DNA from: JAEUOS01 sp040382235
Lineage (GTDB): Bacteria; Pseudomonadota; Gammaproteobacteria; Burkholderiales; JAEUOS01
Assembly: GCA_040382235.1 (NCBI GenBank)
Contig: JBEIFV010000005.1
Span: 1-64,000, forward strand
Length of the DNA stretch: 64,000 bases
Direction: 5' to 3'
Under the pieces are notes generated by a model. That model was not told the origin of the DNA, made no database searches, and saw only the letters and a program-made list of their open reading frames with translations. The first letter of the stretch is position 1. Each line of letters begins with the position of its first letter. The position numbers and the translations under genes were made by a program. Shown here one piece after another: positions 25,168 to 33,947 of the stretch.

Positions 25168-25947
25168 ATGAGCGACGCGCTGCTGGTGGTTCGCAACCTC
25201 GAAACCTGGTACGGCCCGGTGTGCGCGATCCGTGGCGTTTCGCTTTCGGTTGCCGCCGGGCGCATCGTTGCCGTGCTGGGCGCCAACGGCGCCGGCAAGA
25301 CCACGCTTCTCAACACTATCGCCGGGGTGATCGACCCTTTCAAGGGCGCGGTCGAGTATCGCGGTGCAGCCATTCACGGGCGCGACCCTGATGAGGTGGC
25401 ACGCCAGGGCCTGACCCTGGTGCCGGAAGGGCGGCGCGTGTTTCCGTTCCTCTCAGTGGCCGACAACCTGGCGATGGGCGGTTTCGCGCGGCGTGAGCGC
25501 GCCGGGCAAGAGGATGACCTGGCGCGCATCTACAGCTGGTTTCCGCGCCTGAAAGAGCGCATGACCCAGCACGCCGGCTTGCTGTCGGGCGGCGAGCAAC
25601 AGATGCTGGCGATCGGCCGCGCCATGATGGCCCGGCCCGACCTGCTGTTGCTCGACGAGCCCTCGCTGGGCCTGTCGCCGCTCCTGACGCGCGAGATCTT
25701 CAACATCGTCACGCGCATCAACGCCGAGACCGGCATGACCATCCTGGTGGTGGAGCAGAACGCACAGGTCGCGCTGGCCCACGCGCACGACGGCTACATC
25801 ATGGAACTCGGGCGCATCGTCGCCGCCGACACCTGCGCCGCGCTGATGGCCAAGGACGACGTGCGGGAGTTCTATCTCGGCATCGGTGCGCCTGCTGCCG
25901 CCGACGGCCGCAAGCGGCGTTGGAAGAAGACAAAAACCTGGCGATGA
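25168..25947 (+). CDS. livF: ABC ATPase LivF
   Basis: A 259-residue ATPase. Walker A is GANGAGKTT, the signature LSGGEQQML, and Walker B LLLLDEPSLGL. The ATG at 25168 has a good GGGGG site; a GTG at 25162 overlapping the livG stop is an alternative. It has a basic C-terminal extension (GRKRRWKKTKTWR), and its stop overlaps the next ATG (ATGA). Confidence 0.92.
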   Translation: MSDALLVVRNLETWYGPVCAIRGVSLSVAAGRIVAVLGANGAGKTTLLNTIAGVIDPFKGAVEYRGAAIHGRDPDEVARQGLTLVPEGRRVFPFLSVADNLAMGGFARRERAGQEDDLARIYSWFPRLKERMTQHAGLLSGGEQQMLAIGRAMMARPDLLLLDEPSLGLSPLLTREIFNIVTRINAETGMTILVVEQNAQVALAHAHDGYIMELGRIVAADTCAALMAKDDVREFYLGIGAPAAADGRKRRWKKTKTWR

Positions 25948-27767
25948 TTCCGAACCCGCTCACTCTCGACTGCGACACCGCGGCCAAGCTGTTTCGCGCG
26001 CGCGTCACCATGTGGAGCGCAGACCCCGCGCTGCGCTGGAAAGCGCGTGGCATCTGGCGTTCGGCCACCTGGGGCGACTACCTGGCGGCGGCGCGTGCCG
26101 TCGGGCTGGCGCTGGCGGACCTGGGCGTGGCGCGGGGTGAGGTGGTCACCCTGCTGGCCGAGAACCGCCCCGAGTGGCTGTATGCCGACATGGGCGCGCA
26201 ATGCATGGGCATGATCGGCAACGGCATCTACCCGACCTCGTCCCCCGAGCAGGTCGAGTATGTGCTGAACGATTCGCGCACGCGCGTGTTGTTGGTGGAG
26301 GACGACGAGCAGCTCGACAAGGCGCTGGCCGTGCGTGAGCGCTGCCCAAGCCTTACGAAAATCGTGGTGATGGAAACCGAAGGCCTGCGCGGCCTGGCCG
26401 ATCCCATGGTGACAAGCTTTGCCGATTTCATCGCGCGTGGCCGGCAACTGGCGGCCGAGCGCGGTACCGATTTCGATGCCGCCATCGAGCGCGGCCGCCC
26501 CGACGACATCGCGTTCCTGGTGTACACCTCGGGCACCACCGGCGCACCCAAGGGCGCGATGATCGCGCAGCGCAACCTGATTTTCCAGCTGGGCACGGTG
26601 CGCGAATACCTGACGGTGGCAAGAGGCGAGAAGACGCTGTCGTTCCTGCCGCTGTGCCACATCGCCGAGCGCATGTCGACGGTGTTCAATCAACTGGCCA
26701 TCGGCTACATCGTGCATTTCCCCGAAAACAGCGGCACGGTGGCCAACGACATGCGCGAGGTGTCGCCGCACATGGTGTTCGCGCCGCCACGCTTCTGGGA
26801 GAAGATGTATTCGCAGGTCGAGCTGTTCATGCGCGACGCGATTCCCGCGGCACGCGCGCTCTACAACATGGCGCAGAAGGCCGGCATGCGGGCGGCCGAG
26901 GCGCGCCTGGCCGGACGGCCGGCGGCCGAATGGGATGGCGCGAAGCTGAAACTGCTGCGGCGGCTCGCGTTCTCCAACGTGCGTGATTTCCTGGGGCTTG
27001 CCAACGTGAAGAACGCCATCACCGGTGCCGCGCCGGTGCCGCCCGAGTTGCTCAAGTGGTACCTGGCCTTGGGCATCGACCTGATCGAAGGCTTCGGCAT
27101 GACCGAGACCACCGGTTTCGTGTGCGCCACCCCGCCTGCGAAGATCAAGGTCGGTTTCGCCGGGCGTTGCGCCCCAGGGGTGGAAATCCGCCTCGGCAAA
27201 GACGATGAAATCCTGGTGCGCGGCGGCAACGTTTTCGCCGGCTACTGGAATGCACCCGCCAAGACCGCCGAGACCATCGACGCCGATGGCTGGCTGCATA
27301 CCGGCGATTGCGGCGAGATCGACGCCGACGGCTACCTGGCGATCCGCGACCGCATCAAGGACATCATCATCACCTCGGGCGGCAAGAACATCACCCCTTC
27401 GAACATCGAAAGCCAGCTCAAGTTCAGCCCCTACATCTCGGATGCGGTGGTGATCGGCGAGGCGCGCAACTACCTCACCTGCCTCATCATGATCGATCAG
27501 GAGAATGTGGCAAGTTTCGCGCAGGATGCTGCCGTGCCATTCACCGATTTCGCCAGCCTCACGCGAGCGCCCGAAGTGCTGCGGCTGATCGGCGCCGAGA
27601 TCGAGGCGGTGAACCAGCGCCTGGCCCGTGTCGAGCAGGTCAAGACCTTTCGCATCCTGGCGCAACTGTTGACCGCTGAGGACGAGGAACTGACGCCCAC
27701 CATGAAGCTCAAGCGCCGGGTGGTGGCCACCAAATATGCCGCGCTGGTCGAGGACATGTATCGGTAG
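25944..27767 (+). CDS. AMP-forming long-chain-type acyl-CoA synthetase
   Basis: A 607-residue adenylate-forming enzyme. The P-loop is VYTSGTTGAPKGAM, followed by GFGMTETTG, the hinge DRIKDIIITSGGKNITPS and a C-terminal lysine segment (TPTMKLKRR). The overall layout is that of long-chain acyl-CoA synthetases. Placed between livF and livK in the same operon, it probably activates the imported acid to its CoA thioester at the membrane. Start ATG 25944 overlaps the livF stop. Confidence 0.92.
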   Translation: MIPNPLTLDCDTAAKLFRARVTMWSADPALRWKARGIWRSATWGDYLAAARAVGLALADLGVARGEVVTLLAENRPEWLYADMGAQCMGMIGNGIYPTSSPEQVEYVLNDSRTRVLLVEDDEQLDKALAVRERCPSLTKIVVMETEGLRGLADPMVTSFADFIARGRQLAAERGTDFDAAIERGRPDDIAFLVYTSGTTGAPKGAMIAQRNLIFQLGTVREYLTVARGEKTLSFLPLCHIAERMSTVFNQLAIGYIVHFPENSGTVANDMREVSPHMVFAPPRFWEKMYSQVELFMRDAIPAARALYNMAQKAGMRAAEARLAGRPAAEWDGAKLKLLRRLAFSNVRDFLGLANVKNAITGAAPVPPELLKWYLALGIDLIEGFGMTETTGFVCATPPAKIKVGFAGRCAPGVEIRLGKDDEILVRGGNVFAGYWNAPAKTAETIDADGWLHTGDCGEIDADGYLAIRDRIKDIIITSGGKNITPSNIESQLKFSPYISDAVVIGEARNYLTCLIMIDQENVASFAQDAAVPFTDFASLTRAPEVLRLIGAEIEAVNQRLARVEQVKTFRILAQLLTAEDEELTPTMKLKRRVVATKYAALVEDMYR

Positions 27768-27840
27768 CCGGCCTGAACGTGAAGCCATTCATGCGACGGG
27801 TTAAGATAATCGAGAAACGATTTTTTAAAGGAGACAGCAA

Positions 27841-29016
27841 ATGAAATTCAAGGCACTGTTGGCCGTAGCCGGCCTCACCGCTCTCGGCGCATTGCAACCG
27901 GCGCTGGCGCAGCGCGTGACCGATACCGAGATCGTGGTCGGCAGCCACCTGGACTTGTCCGGCCCGACCGCCGCCGGCATGCCGATGCTGCGCAATGCCA
28001 TGCAGATGCGCATCGACGAAGCCAACGAGGCCGGTGGCGTCAACGGCCGCAAGTTGCGCCTGGTGGTCGAGGACAACGCCCTGCAGCCGCAGCAGGCGGT
28101 GCGCGCGGTGCAGAAGTTCATCAACCAGGACCGCGTGTTCGCGATCATCAATTCCTTCGGCTCCGGGCCCAACGCGGCGGTGGTCAAGGCGGCCACCGAT
28201 GCCGGCGTCGTGTACTACGCGCCATGGGGTGCATCCGCGGTGTTCCGGCAGATTTCCGGCAACTCGCCGCTGCTGATCACCACGGTGCAGAACTACGACA
28301 CCACCACCGCGACGGGCCTGTCGTGGGCGATCAAGAACTGGGGATCGAAGAAGGTCGGCTTCATTTTCCAGGAAGGCCCGTTTGGCGACCTGGTGCGGCG
28401 CGGCGTCAAGACCGCGCTCGATGCGCACGGCCTGCAATTGGCGGCCGAGGCTGGCTACAAGCCCGGCGACATCGATTTCGCCTCGCAGGTGGCGCGCATG
28501 AAGGCCGGCGGCGTCGACCTGATCATCGCCGCCACTGTGGTGCGCGAGACCGTGGGCGTGATGAGCGAAGTCAAGAAGCTGGCCTGGAACGATGTCAAGG
28601 TGCTCACTGTGATTCCGGGTCGCAGCACGATCGTGGCCCTGCTCGGCAAGAACGCGGTCGAAGGCCTGTACGGCATCGGCGGCTGGAAGCTCAACTATGC
28701 CGACAGCGCGCCGCCCGAAGCGAAGAAGGTGATGGACGCCTACAAGAAGAAATTCAACGTCGACCCCGACGAAAACGCACTCAACGCCTATTCCTACACT
28801 GACTGGTTCATCAAGGGCTTGACTGCTGCCGGACGCAACCTGACCGCCGAGGGCTTCGTCAAGGCGATCTCGTCAATTTCCCAGGAAGACTTCACCACCT
28901 ACGGCAAGATGAGTTTCACCGGCAACCACGCCGGCCCGGAAATGGTGGAGATCGACCAGGTCAAGGGCGGACGCTGGGTCTCGCTGACCAAGCCGATGAC
29001 CGGGGTGATCAAGTAG
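27841..29016 (+). CDS. livK: Liv-type periplasmic binding protein (LivK)
   Basis: A 391-residue protein with a 23-residue signal peptide (MKFKALLAVAGLTALGA...ALA) and a Peripla_BP_6 fold (TEIVVGSHLDLSGPTAAGMP, GGVNGRKLRLVVEDNALQP). A strong AAAGGAG site precedes the ATG. It is the substrate receptor of the operon and probably the most highly expressed member. A terminator follows. Confidence 0.93.
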   Translation: MKFKALLAVAGLTALGALQPALAQRVTDTEIVVGSHLDLSGPTAAGMPMLRNAMQMRIDEANEAGGVNGRKLRLVVEDNALQPQQAVRAVQKFINQDRVFAIINSFGSGPNAAVVKAATDAGVVYYAPWGASAVFRQISGNSPLLITTVQNYDTTTATGLSWAIKNWGSKKVGFIFQEGPFGDLVRRGVKTALDAHGLQLAAEAGYKPGDIDFASQVARMKAGGVDLIIAATVVRETVGVMSEVKKLAWNDVKVLTVIPGRSTIVALLGKNAVEGLYGIGGWKLNYADSAPPEAKKVMDAYKKKFNVDPDENALNAYSYTDWFIKGLTAAGRNLTAEGFVKAISSISQEDFTTYGKMSFTGNHAGPEMVEIDQVKGGRWVSLTKPMTGVIK

Positions 29017-29040
29017 GCGGCGGGAAGCATTGCGGTATCC

Positions 29041-29075
29041 GGACGGTCGCCGCCACCGTCCCTCTTCTTTTCTTT
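29041..29075 (+). terminator. Rho-independent terminator of the first liv operon
   Basis: GGACGGT-CGCCGCC-ACCGTCC forms a seven-base-pair stem followed by a T-rich run (CTCTTCTTTTCTTT), placed 25 bases after the livK stop. Confidence 0.75.
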
Positions 29076-29101
29076 CGGCGCGATTCAGGGCGGCGTGCCG
29101 C

Positions 29102-29500
29102 TTACGCCGCCCAATTCTCGACCTTGAGCCCAGGCACGCGTCCGAACTCGCGCGTGTTGTTGCTGACCAGTGTTGCGCCCAGGGCATGTGCGTGGGCGGC
29201 GATCAAGGTGTCGTAAGGCCCGATCGGCGTGCCCTGGGACGCCAGCCACGCGCGCATCGAGCCACTCACCTCTGCGGCCAGCGCGTCGAAGGGCGCGATT
29301 TCGAGCGTGGCCAGAAAGCGGCGCAAGGCCTCCAGGTTGCGTTGAGACCCAGTGCGGGCCACACCGAAGAACAACTCCGCGGCTGTCACCGACGAGACGC
29401 CCAACCCGGCGCTCTGGAACTGGCGAAACGCGAGCAGCACAGCGCTTGGCCGTTCGTTGATGGTGTAAATGCAGATGTCGGTGTCGAGCATGTAGCGCAT
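29102..29500 (-). CDS. vapC: VapC PIN-domain toxin
   Basis: A 132-residue PIN protein starting MRYMLDTDICIYTINERP. Acidic residues D6, the E of AAELFFG, D of YDTLIAAHA and the N-rich VSNNTREF end match VapC. It starts at the last base of the vapB stop codon. Predicted ribonuclease toxin. Confidence 0.92.
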   Translation of the reverse strand: MRYMLDTDICIYTINERPSAVLLAFRQFQSAGLGVSSVTAAELFFGVARTGSQRNLEALRRFLATLEIAPFDALAAEVSGSMRAWLASQGTPIGPYDTLIAAHAHALGATLVSNNTREFGRVPGLKVENWAA

Positions 29501-29742
29501 CAGCGTTTGGGCTCGATGGCGGCACGCTCCTGCTGCGCCGGCTGCTCGCGCTCCAGGCGCACGCCGGGTTCGAAGTCATTCAGTGCGTCCAGCATTGCCT
29601 GAAGGTCGGCGGGGGGCTGCGCACTCAGCACGACCTCGTTGCCCATGCGCCGCACGTGAACCTCGGTGCCTGCGAAGCGGAACTCCTTGGGCAGGCGCAC
29701 GGCCTGGCTACCGCCGTGGGTAAACAGTTTGGCTAGTTTCAT
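29500..29742 (-). CDS. vapB: VapB antitoxin (AbrB-type)
   Basis: An 80-residue protein with the swapped-hairpin start MKLAKLFTHGGSQAVRLPKE typical of VapB/MazE-type antitoxins. The C-terminal half (DALNDFEPGVRLEREQP) should mask VapC. An AT-rich imperfect palindrome around GTATAC (29773-29778) lies about 30 bases upstream and may be the operator. Confidence 0.92.
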   Translation of the reverse strand: MKLAKLFTHGGSQAVRLPKEFRFAGTEVHVRRMGNEVVLSAQPPADLQAMLDALNDFEPGVRLEREQPAQQERAAIEPKR

Positions 29743-29862
29743 GAAAACCTCGGAGAGAGTGCTTGCATGAAAGTATACATGTCATAGCTACTGCCGTTCG
29801 CGACACCCTCGCGGCCGGTCTTGAGATATCGAGTTCACCTCACCGTGCGCCAACGCGTCAAT

Positions 29863-31179
29863 TCAGGGGATCGGGTAGGGCTGCGCGTCCGGCGTGTTCA
29901 GTGCGAGGTCGCGGTATTGCGCGCGCCAGGCATCTGGCGGATAGCTTGCCGGATCGCGCGGGGCCAGGTAGTCCACGATCTCAAAGTGATTGACCCGGCC
30001 ACCCGGCTCGGCGTCATCGAGCCGTGCGGTGCCGCGAATATGCGACATGATCGTGCGGCACAGCAGCGAATACGCCCAGGGCGCCGAGCCAATGCCGTCT
30101 AAGCCAACGCACGGGAAATACAGGTTGGGGGCATCGCGGCTGCGAAAGATGCTGCTGCAACGTGCGCCCAGGGCATCAAGGGTGCGGATCGACGCGATGT
30201 CGGGGGATTCGAAGTACGACAGGTCCACGCCGTAGCCGGTGCCCCACAGCAGCAGGTCTGCGTGCAGGCGATGCCCGTCGGAAAGCGTGACCATGCCACC
30301 GGCGATGGACGCGACGCTGCCGGGATGGCGCTCGATGGCCGCAAAGTTGGCCAACATGCCTGCGCGCCCAGGTATGAGCTGGTCATGCCCGACATCGAAG
30401 TCATGCGCTGGCATGATCCCGGTGATGCCGAATTTCTGGTAGCGGGAGCGCAGGTCTGTGTTGATGGAAGCGCTTTGCTGCGCGGCCGTGAGGCCGCTTG
30501 CCTGCAGGCGCGCGAACCCGCGCACGCTGCCCGCGACGTGCTTCGGGTTCCTGGTGGGGTAGAACCAGCGCAGTCCCCGGTAAGACCAGACGACACGGCG
30601 CGCGCCGTGCTGGAAGCACAGGTCCAGCAGGTCGAAGGCCGAGGCGCCGCCGCCAACCACGAGGACGTCACGGCCGGTCAGCACCGCCGGATCTCGCAGC
30701 GCGCTTGCGTGAAATTCGCGCACAGTGCTGTCCGCGCGCTCGATCTCGGGAACCAGCGGAATGTTGTGCGCACCCGTCGCGGCAACGAGGTGCCGCGCGC
30801 GTACCATGCCTTTCGGGGTCTCCAGTTCCCACTGCGAACCCTTGGCTCGCGCCCGCAGTACTGGGGTGTTGAGGCGGATGCCGCCGGCAAGGCTGAACCG
30901 CTCGACCCACGCCTCGATGTTGGCCAGGATTTGCGGCTGGGCCGTGCCTTCCAGGGGCAAGTCGCCCAGCGTCCAGTCCGCAGCGCTGATCTGGATATCC
31001 TGCCACGCCGGGAGGTCGCACCACAATCCACCCAGGCGACTCTGCTTCTCGAGCACGATCGCCTCAAGGCCGGCCCGACGCGCGTAAAACAGTGCCACGA
31101 CGCCAGCCAGACCGCCTCCCACGATGGCTACATCGAAGTCGCTGTCACTGCGCTGCATGGCCCCTTCCTGGCTCGGCAT
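29863..31179 (-). CDS. Flavin-dependent (FMO/BVMO-like) monooxygenase
   Basis: A 438-residue protein with an N-terminal FAD motif (VAIVGGGLAGVVALFYARRA) and an internal NADPH motif (VLVVGGGASAFDLLDLC), plus LLLWGTGYGVDLSYF before the C-terminus. This two-Rossmann layout is that of flavin monooxygenases and Baeyer-Villiger-like enzymes. The full BVMO fingerprint FxGxxxHxxxWP is not present; WYP-like WFYPTRNPKHVAG stands near residue 205. Translation may instead start at ATG 31158. Substrate unknown; it is a single gene. Confidence 0.82.
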   Translation of the reverse strand: MPSQEGAMQRSDSDFDVAIVGGGLAGVVALFYARRAGLEAIVLEKQSRLGGLWCDLPAWQDIQISAADWTLGDLPLEGTAQPQILANIEAWVERFSLAGGIRLNTPVLRARAKGSQWELETPKGMVRARHLVAATGAHNIPLVPEIERADSTVREFHASALRDPAVLTGRDVLVVGGGASAFDLLDLCFQHGARRVVWSYRGLRWFYPTRNPKHVAGSVRGFARLQASGLTAAQQSASINTDLRSRYQKFGITGIMPAHDFDVGHDQLIPGRAGMLANFAAIERHPGSVASIAGGMVTLSDGHRLHADLLLWGTGYGVDLSYFESPDIASIRTLDALGARCSSIFRSRDAPNLYFPCVGLDGIGSAPWAYSLLCRTIMSHIRGTARLDDAEPGGRVNHFEIVDYLAPRDPASYPPDAWRAQYRDLALNTPDAQPYPIP

Positions 31180-31227
31180 CTGCCCGCCTCCTGATCTGTG
31201 GGCAACAGGGTATCAAACTCCGATTGT

Positions 31228-31250
31228 GCCGCCGGTGCCGGCGGCTTTTT
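31228..31250 (+). terminator. Hairpin with T-run upstream of the RDD gene
   Basis: GCCGCCGG-TG-CCGGCGGC is followed by TTTTT. It has terminator form on the plus strand, but no plus-strand gene ends upstream, so it may be a leader attenuator for the gene at 31353 or the end of a short untranslated RNA. Confidence 0.5.
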
Positions 31251-31352
31251 GCTGAGCATGGCCGATTCGGGTACGGCCTGCGTCCGGAGCCGGCGACGGC
31301 CGTGGAAGGCGATTCCGGGCCTGAGGTAAGCCTGAACGTGCGAGGCACTCGC

Positions 31353-32357
31353 ATGACCCAATCCGCGCAAGCACGAAACATCGATACCGTATGCGCCAGT
31401 TACGCCGCACGCGTCGTCGCGTTGTTGCTGGATGTGTTGCTGCTGTTTTTCCTCACGCTGATGGTGGAGGATTGGCTCGAAGGCACGGCGGGGTATCCGG
31501 CCGGCCCGCGCGGTCAATCGCGTACCTGGTTGCTGCTGGGACTCGGCTTCGCCTACTTCACGCTACTGGCGCGAACACCGCTGCGTGGCTCCCTCGGCAA
31601 GTGGATTTTCCGCATCCGTTTGAGCGACCCTCAGGGGCGATCGCCTGGCTGGCGCGCCGCGTTTTTGCGTGCCGGGGCGATGCTGGTCTGGTTTGGCGGC
31701 ATCCCGCAGGTATTCGCCCTCATGCCTTGGTATCTGGAGAGCGGCGGCTGGCCTTTCTGGGGTGGCTTGTATTGCTTGTATGCCGCAATTCCGCTCGCGT
31801 CGGCAGGCTTCATGCCGCATCGCGAATCGCTGTTCGACCTCATCGCCACTACCCGGGTAGTGCGCATCGGCGCCGGTGCGCAAGCCGTTGCCGGCCAGCC
31901 GCCACTGGCGCGCCCGTCAAGGTCGAACGCGGCTGTTATCGTGTTTCCCTGGGCCCTGTTCGCGTACATGATGGTGATGATTGCATGGGCTTACCTTGAT
32001 CGCAACCTGCGCTCGCGGGTGTCGTATGCGATCAAGGAGACCGATGACGCGCGCCGCAAGATCGCGGCCTTTCGCCAGCGCGAGCAGCGCTGGCCCGATC
32101 CCGCAGAAGTGAACCTGCCGGAGTGGACGGCCTACCGGGACGGCGGCGGGTTTCGCCTCCTGCAAGGCGGTCGCGTGCGCATCAGCTTCACGGTAATCGG
32201 GGGGCTGAAGGGATACGGGATCGCGCTATCGCCTGCGGCGCCCGCCGGCGACGGTAGTGTGTTCTGGAACTGCGAGCCCGATTCGGACATCAAGCCGCAC
32301 CTCTTGCTCGGGCAGTGTCGGGAAAATTCGATGCGGGCAGAGCCACCTCCCAAGTGA
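31353..32357 (+). CDS. RDD-family membrane protein fused to a pilin-like C-terminal domain
   Basis: A 334-residue protein. Residues about 15-190 form an RDD domain with R at the start of helix 1 (YAARVVALLLDVLLLF), helices near 55-75 and 105-150, and a second pair of basic residues (RTPLRGSLGKWIFRIRL). A further helix at about 205-225 (VIVFPWALFAYMMVMIAWAYL) leads into a type IV pilin-like head: DDARRKIAAFRQREQRWPD, a GGRVRISFTV strand, and a closing pair of Cys (FWNCEP...LLGQCR) as in the pilin D-loop. It lacks a prepilin leader. A role in surface sensing or envelope assembly is only a guess. Confidence 0.75.
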   Translation: MTQSAQARNIDTVCASYAARVVALLLDVLLLFFLTLMVEDWLEGTAGYPAGPRGQSRTWLLLGLGFAYFTLLARTPLRGSLGKWIFRIRLSDPQGRSPGWRAAFLRAGAMLVWFGGIPQVFALMPWYLESGGWPFWGGLYCLYAAIPLASAGFMPHRESLFDLIATTRVVRIGAGAQAVAGQPPLARPSRSNAAVIVFPWALFAYMMVMIAWAYLDRNLRSRVSYAIKETDDARRKIAAFRQREQRWPDPAEVNLPEWTAYRDGGGFRLLQGGRVRISFTVIGGLKGYGIALSPAAPAGDGSVFWNCEPDSDIKPHLLLGQCRENSMRAEPPPK

Positions 32358-32539
32358 GCCGGCCGCATGATGTGTAACGCAATACCTGTATGGCAGACCA
32401 TCCGGGAGACCGCGCAATGCTCGCAATCGGCGCGCCCGACTCCATCGGACAAAGGTTGGCCGCGCTGGCCTGCGAAACCGGGCGGACCAAGACCGCGCCA
32501 CCGCGTCAATGTTGCGATCAGCGCAGGCCGCTGCGATGC

Positions 32540-32902
32540 TCAGTAGCTGAACATGCGGTCGTGCGCAAGCGACAGCTGGATCAACACGCTGGGCATCGCG
32601 AATTCAGCCGGCAGGCCGGCGATGTCGGCATCGGTGATGCCGCGCGCTTTCGACGATTGGCCCGACAGATAGAAGCGTACGCCGGCGCCGACCAGTGCGT
32701 CGAACGAATCGCGCAGCTTGCCTGTGCCCAGGCCCGCGAGGTTGTCGAGCACGGCCGCGCGAATCATGTGAACGGCGTCGCCCGCCAGGAACACCGAGAC
32801 CGTATGGCCTTCATCGACCGCTGCCTTGGCCACCAGCATGGCAAGCGCTGCGCGGGTGGGGTTCTCGGTGCCGTGGGTGGCGTGAACCAGGATCTTCGCC
32901 AT
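32540..32902 (-). CDS. DsrE/DsrF-like family protein
   Basis: A 120-residue protein starting MAKILVHATHGTENPTRAAL, the usual opening of DsrE-like proteins, with VFLAGDAVHM and GVRFYLSGQSSKARGI in the expected places. The Cys used for sulfur transfer in TusD/DsrE is replaced here by Ser (SGQSS), so a true sulfurtransferase role is doubtful. It lies four bases downstream of the DUF1059 gene. Confidence 0.85.
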   Translation of the reverse strand: MAKILVHATHGTENPTRAALAMLVAKAAVDEGHTVSVFLAGDAVHMIRAAVLDNLAGLGTGKLRDSFDALVGAGVRFYLSGQSSKARGITDADIAGLPAEFAMPSVLIQLSLAHDRMFSY

Positions 32903-32906
32903 CGCC

Positions 32907-33068
32907 TCAGGCCTCTTCCTCGGCCATCGCGAGGATATCCTCACGCGTCAGCTTGCCCACCAGTTCGGGGTGGTCGCGGTTGACGTGTTCGCTGGCGGCG
33001 GCCACCAGTTCGTCGTCGGTCTTGCCGCGCACGACCTGCCCGCATTCACAATTGATCAATTTGCCCAT
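32907..33068 (-). CDS. DUF1059 small protein
   Basis: A 53-residue protein (MGKLINCECGQVVRGKTDDE...) with the DUF1059 Cys-x-Cys start and a His-rich centre (SEHVNRDHPE), which may bind a metal. It heads a two-gene operon with the DsrE-like protein and is divergent from the BTAD regulator, with 33 bases between their starts. Confidence 0.8.
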   Translation of the reverse strand: MGKLINCECGQVVRGKTDDELVAAASEHVNRDHPELVGKLTREDILAMAEEEA

Positions 33069-33101
33069 GGCGATCTCCGTGGTTGAAAAGGTGAACGTAT
33101 T

Positions 33102-33911
33102 ATGCGAAGCATGGACTACGAAAACATTGGCGAAACCTTGGTGGATGGCGGCGAACACCGCATCCACCTGTGCGGCCGCCTTACCGTGCGGCTCGCGGGG
33201 TTGCGCCTGGAAGAAGCCCTGCCCGGGCGCCAGGGCCGCATGTTGTTCGCCTACCTGTTGGCGCAACGCGCGCGGCCGACACCGCGTGCCCTGCTGTATG
33301 GCGTGCTTTGGCCGGAAAGTGCGCCGGCCGCCGCCGAATCGGCGCTGGCCGCCTTGCTCGCGAAATTGCGCCGCACCCTGGGCGCGGCGGTGCTCACCGG
33401 CAGGCAGGATATCCATCTGACGTTGCCAAAAGGCGCATGGATCGATATCGAGGCGGCCAGCGAAGGCCTGCATCGCGCCGAATCCGCGATGGCGCAGCGC
33501 GACTGGGCCGGCGCCTGGGGGCCGGCGCGGGTGGCGCTGCATATCGCCGCCCGCCCCTTCCTGCCGGGCTACGACGCCGCTTGGATCGAGCCCATCCGGC
33601 GCCGGCTGGAACAGGTGCTGGTGCGGGCCCACGAGTGTGTGGCAGCCAGCGGCATCGGCATGGGCGGTGCTGAAATTGCCACTGCGGAGCGCTCGGCGCG
33701 CTGCCTGGTCGAACTGGCGCCCTTGCACGAAAGCGGCTACCGATGCCTGATGCAAGCCCTGGCGCTGCGCGACAACATCGGCGAAGCGTTGATGGTCTAC
33801 GAGCAATTGCGCCGCGTTTTGCGCGCGGAACTGGGGGCATCACCCGGGGCGGCGACCCAGGTCCTGCATGCACGACTGCTCAAGGACGGGAGTCGGGCGC
33901 CGGCGCAATAG
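33102..33911 (+). CDS. BTAD-type transcriptional activator (SARP-like)
   Basis: A 269-residue protein. Residues 20-105 form an OmpR-like winged helix (LTVRLAGLRLEEALPGRQGRM region, then LLYGVLWPE), and residues 115-265 a bacterial transcriptional activation domain of helical TPR-like repeats ending LRRVLRAELGASPGA. It is divergent from the DUF1059-DsrE operon, its probable target. The SARP-like architecture without an ATPase domain fits a simple activator. Confidence 0.85.
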   Translation: MRSMDYENIGETLVDGGEHRIHLCGRLTVRLAGLRLEEALPGRQGRMLFAYLLAQRARPTPRALLYGVLWPESAPAAAESALAALLAKLRRTLGAAVLTGRQDIHLTLPKGAWIDIEAASEGLHRAESAMAQRDWAGAWGPARVALHIAARPFLPGYDAAWIEPIRRRLEQVLVRAHECVAASGIGMGGAEIATAERSARCLVELAPLHESGYRCLMQALALRDNIGEALMVYEQLRRVLRAELGASPGAATQVLHARLLKDGSRAPAQ

Positions 33912-33947
33912 CGTGTTGCGATTGCTGTCGCGCCTTGTCGCCGCCCG

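Noticed and set aside
31092..31352. Upstream extension of the RDD protein
   Set aside because: The extended frame would cover the divergent gene's start and the hairpin at 31228, and has no membrane-protein pattern.
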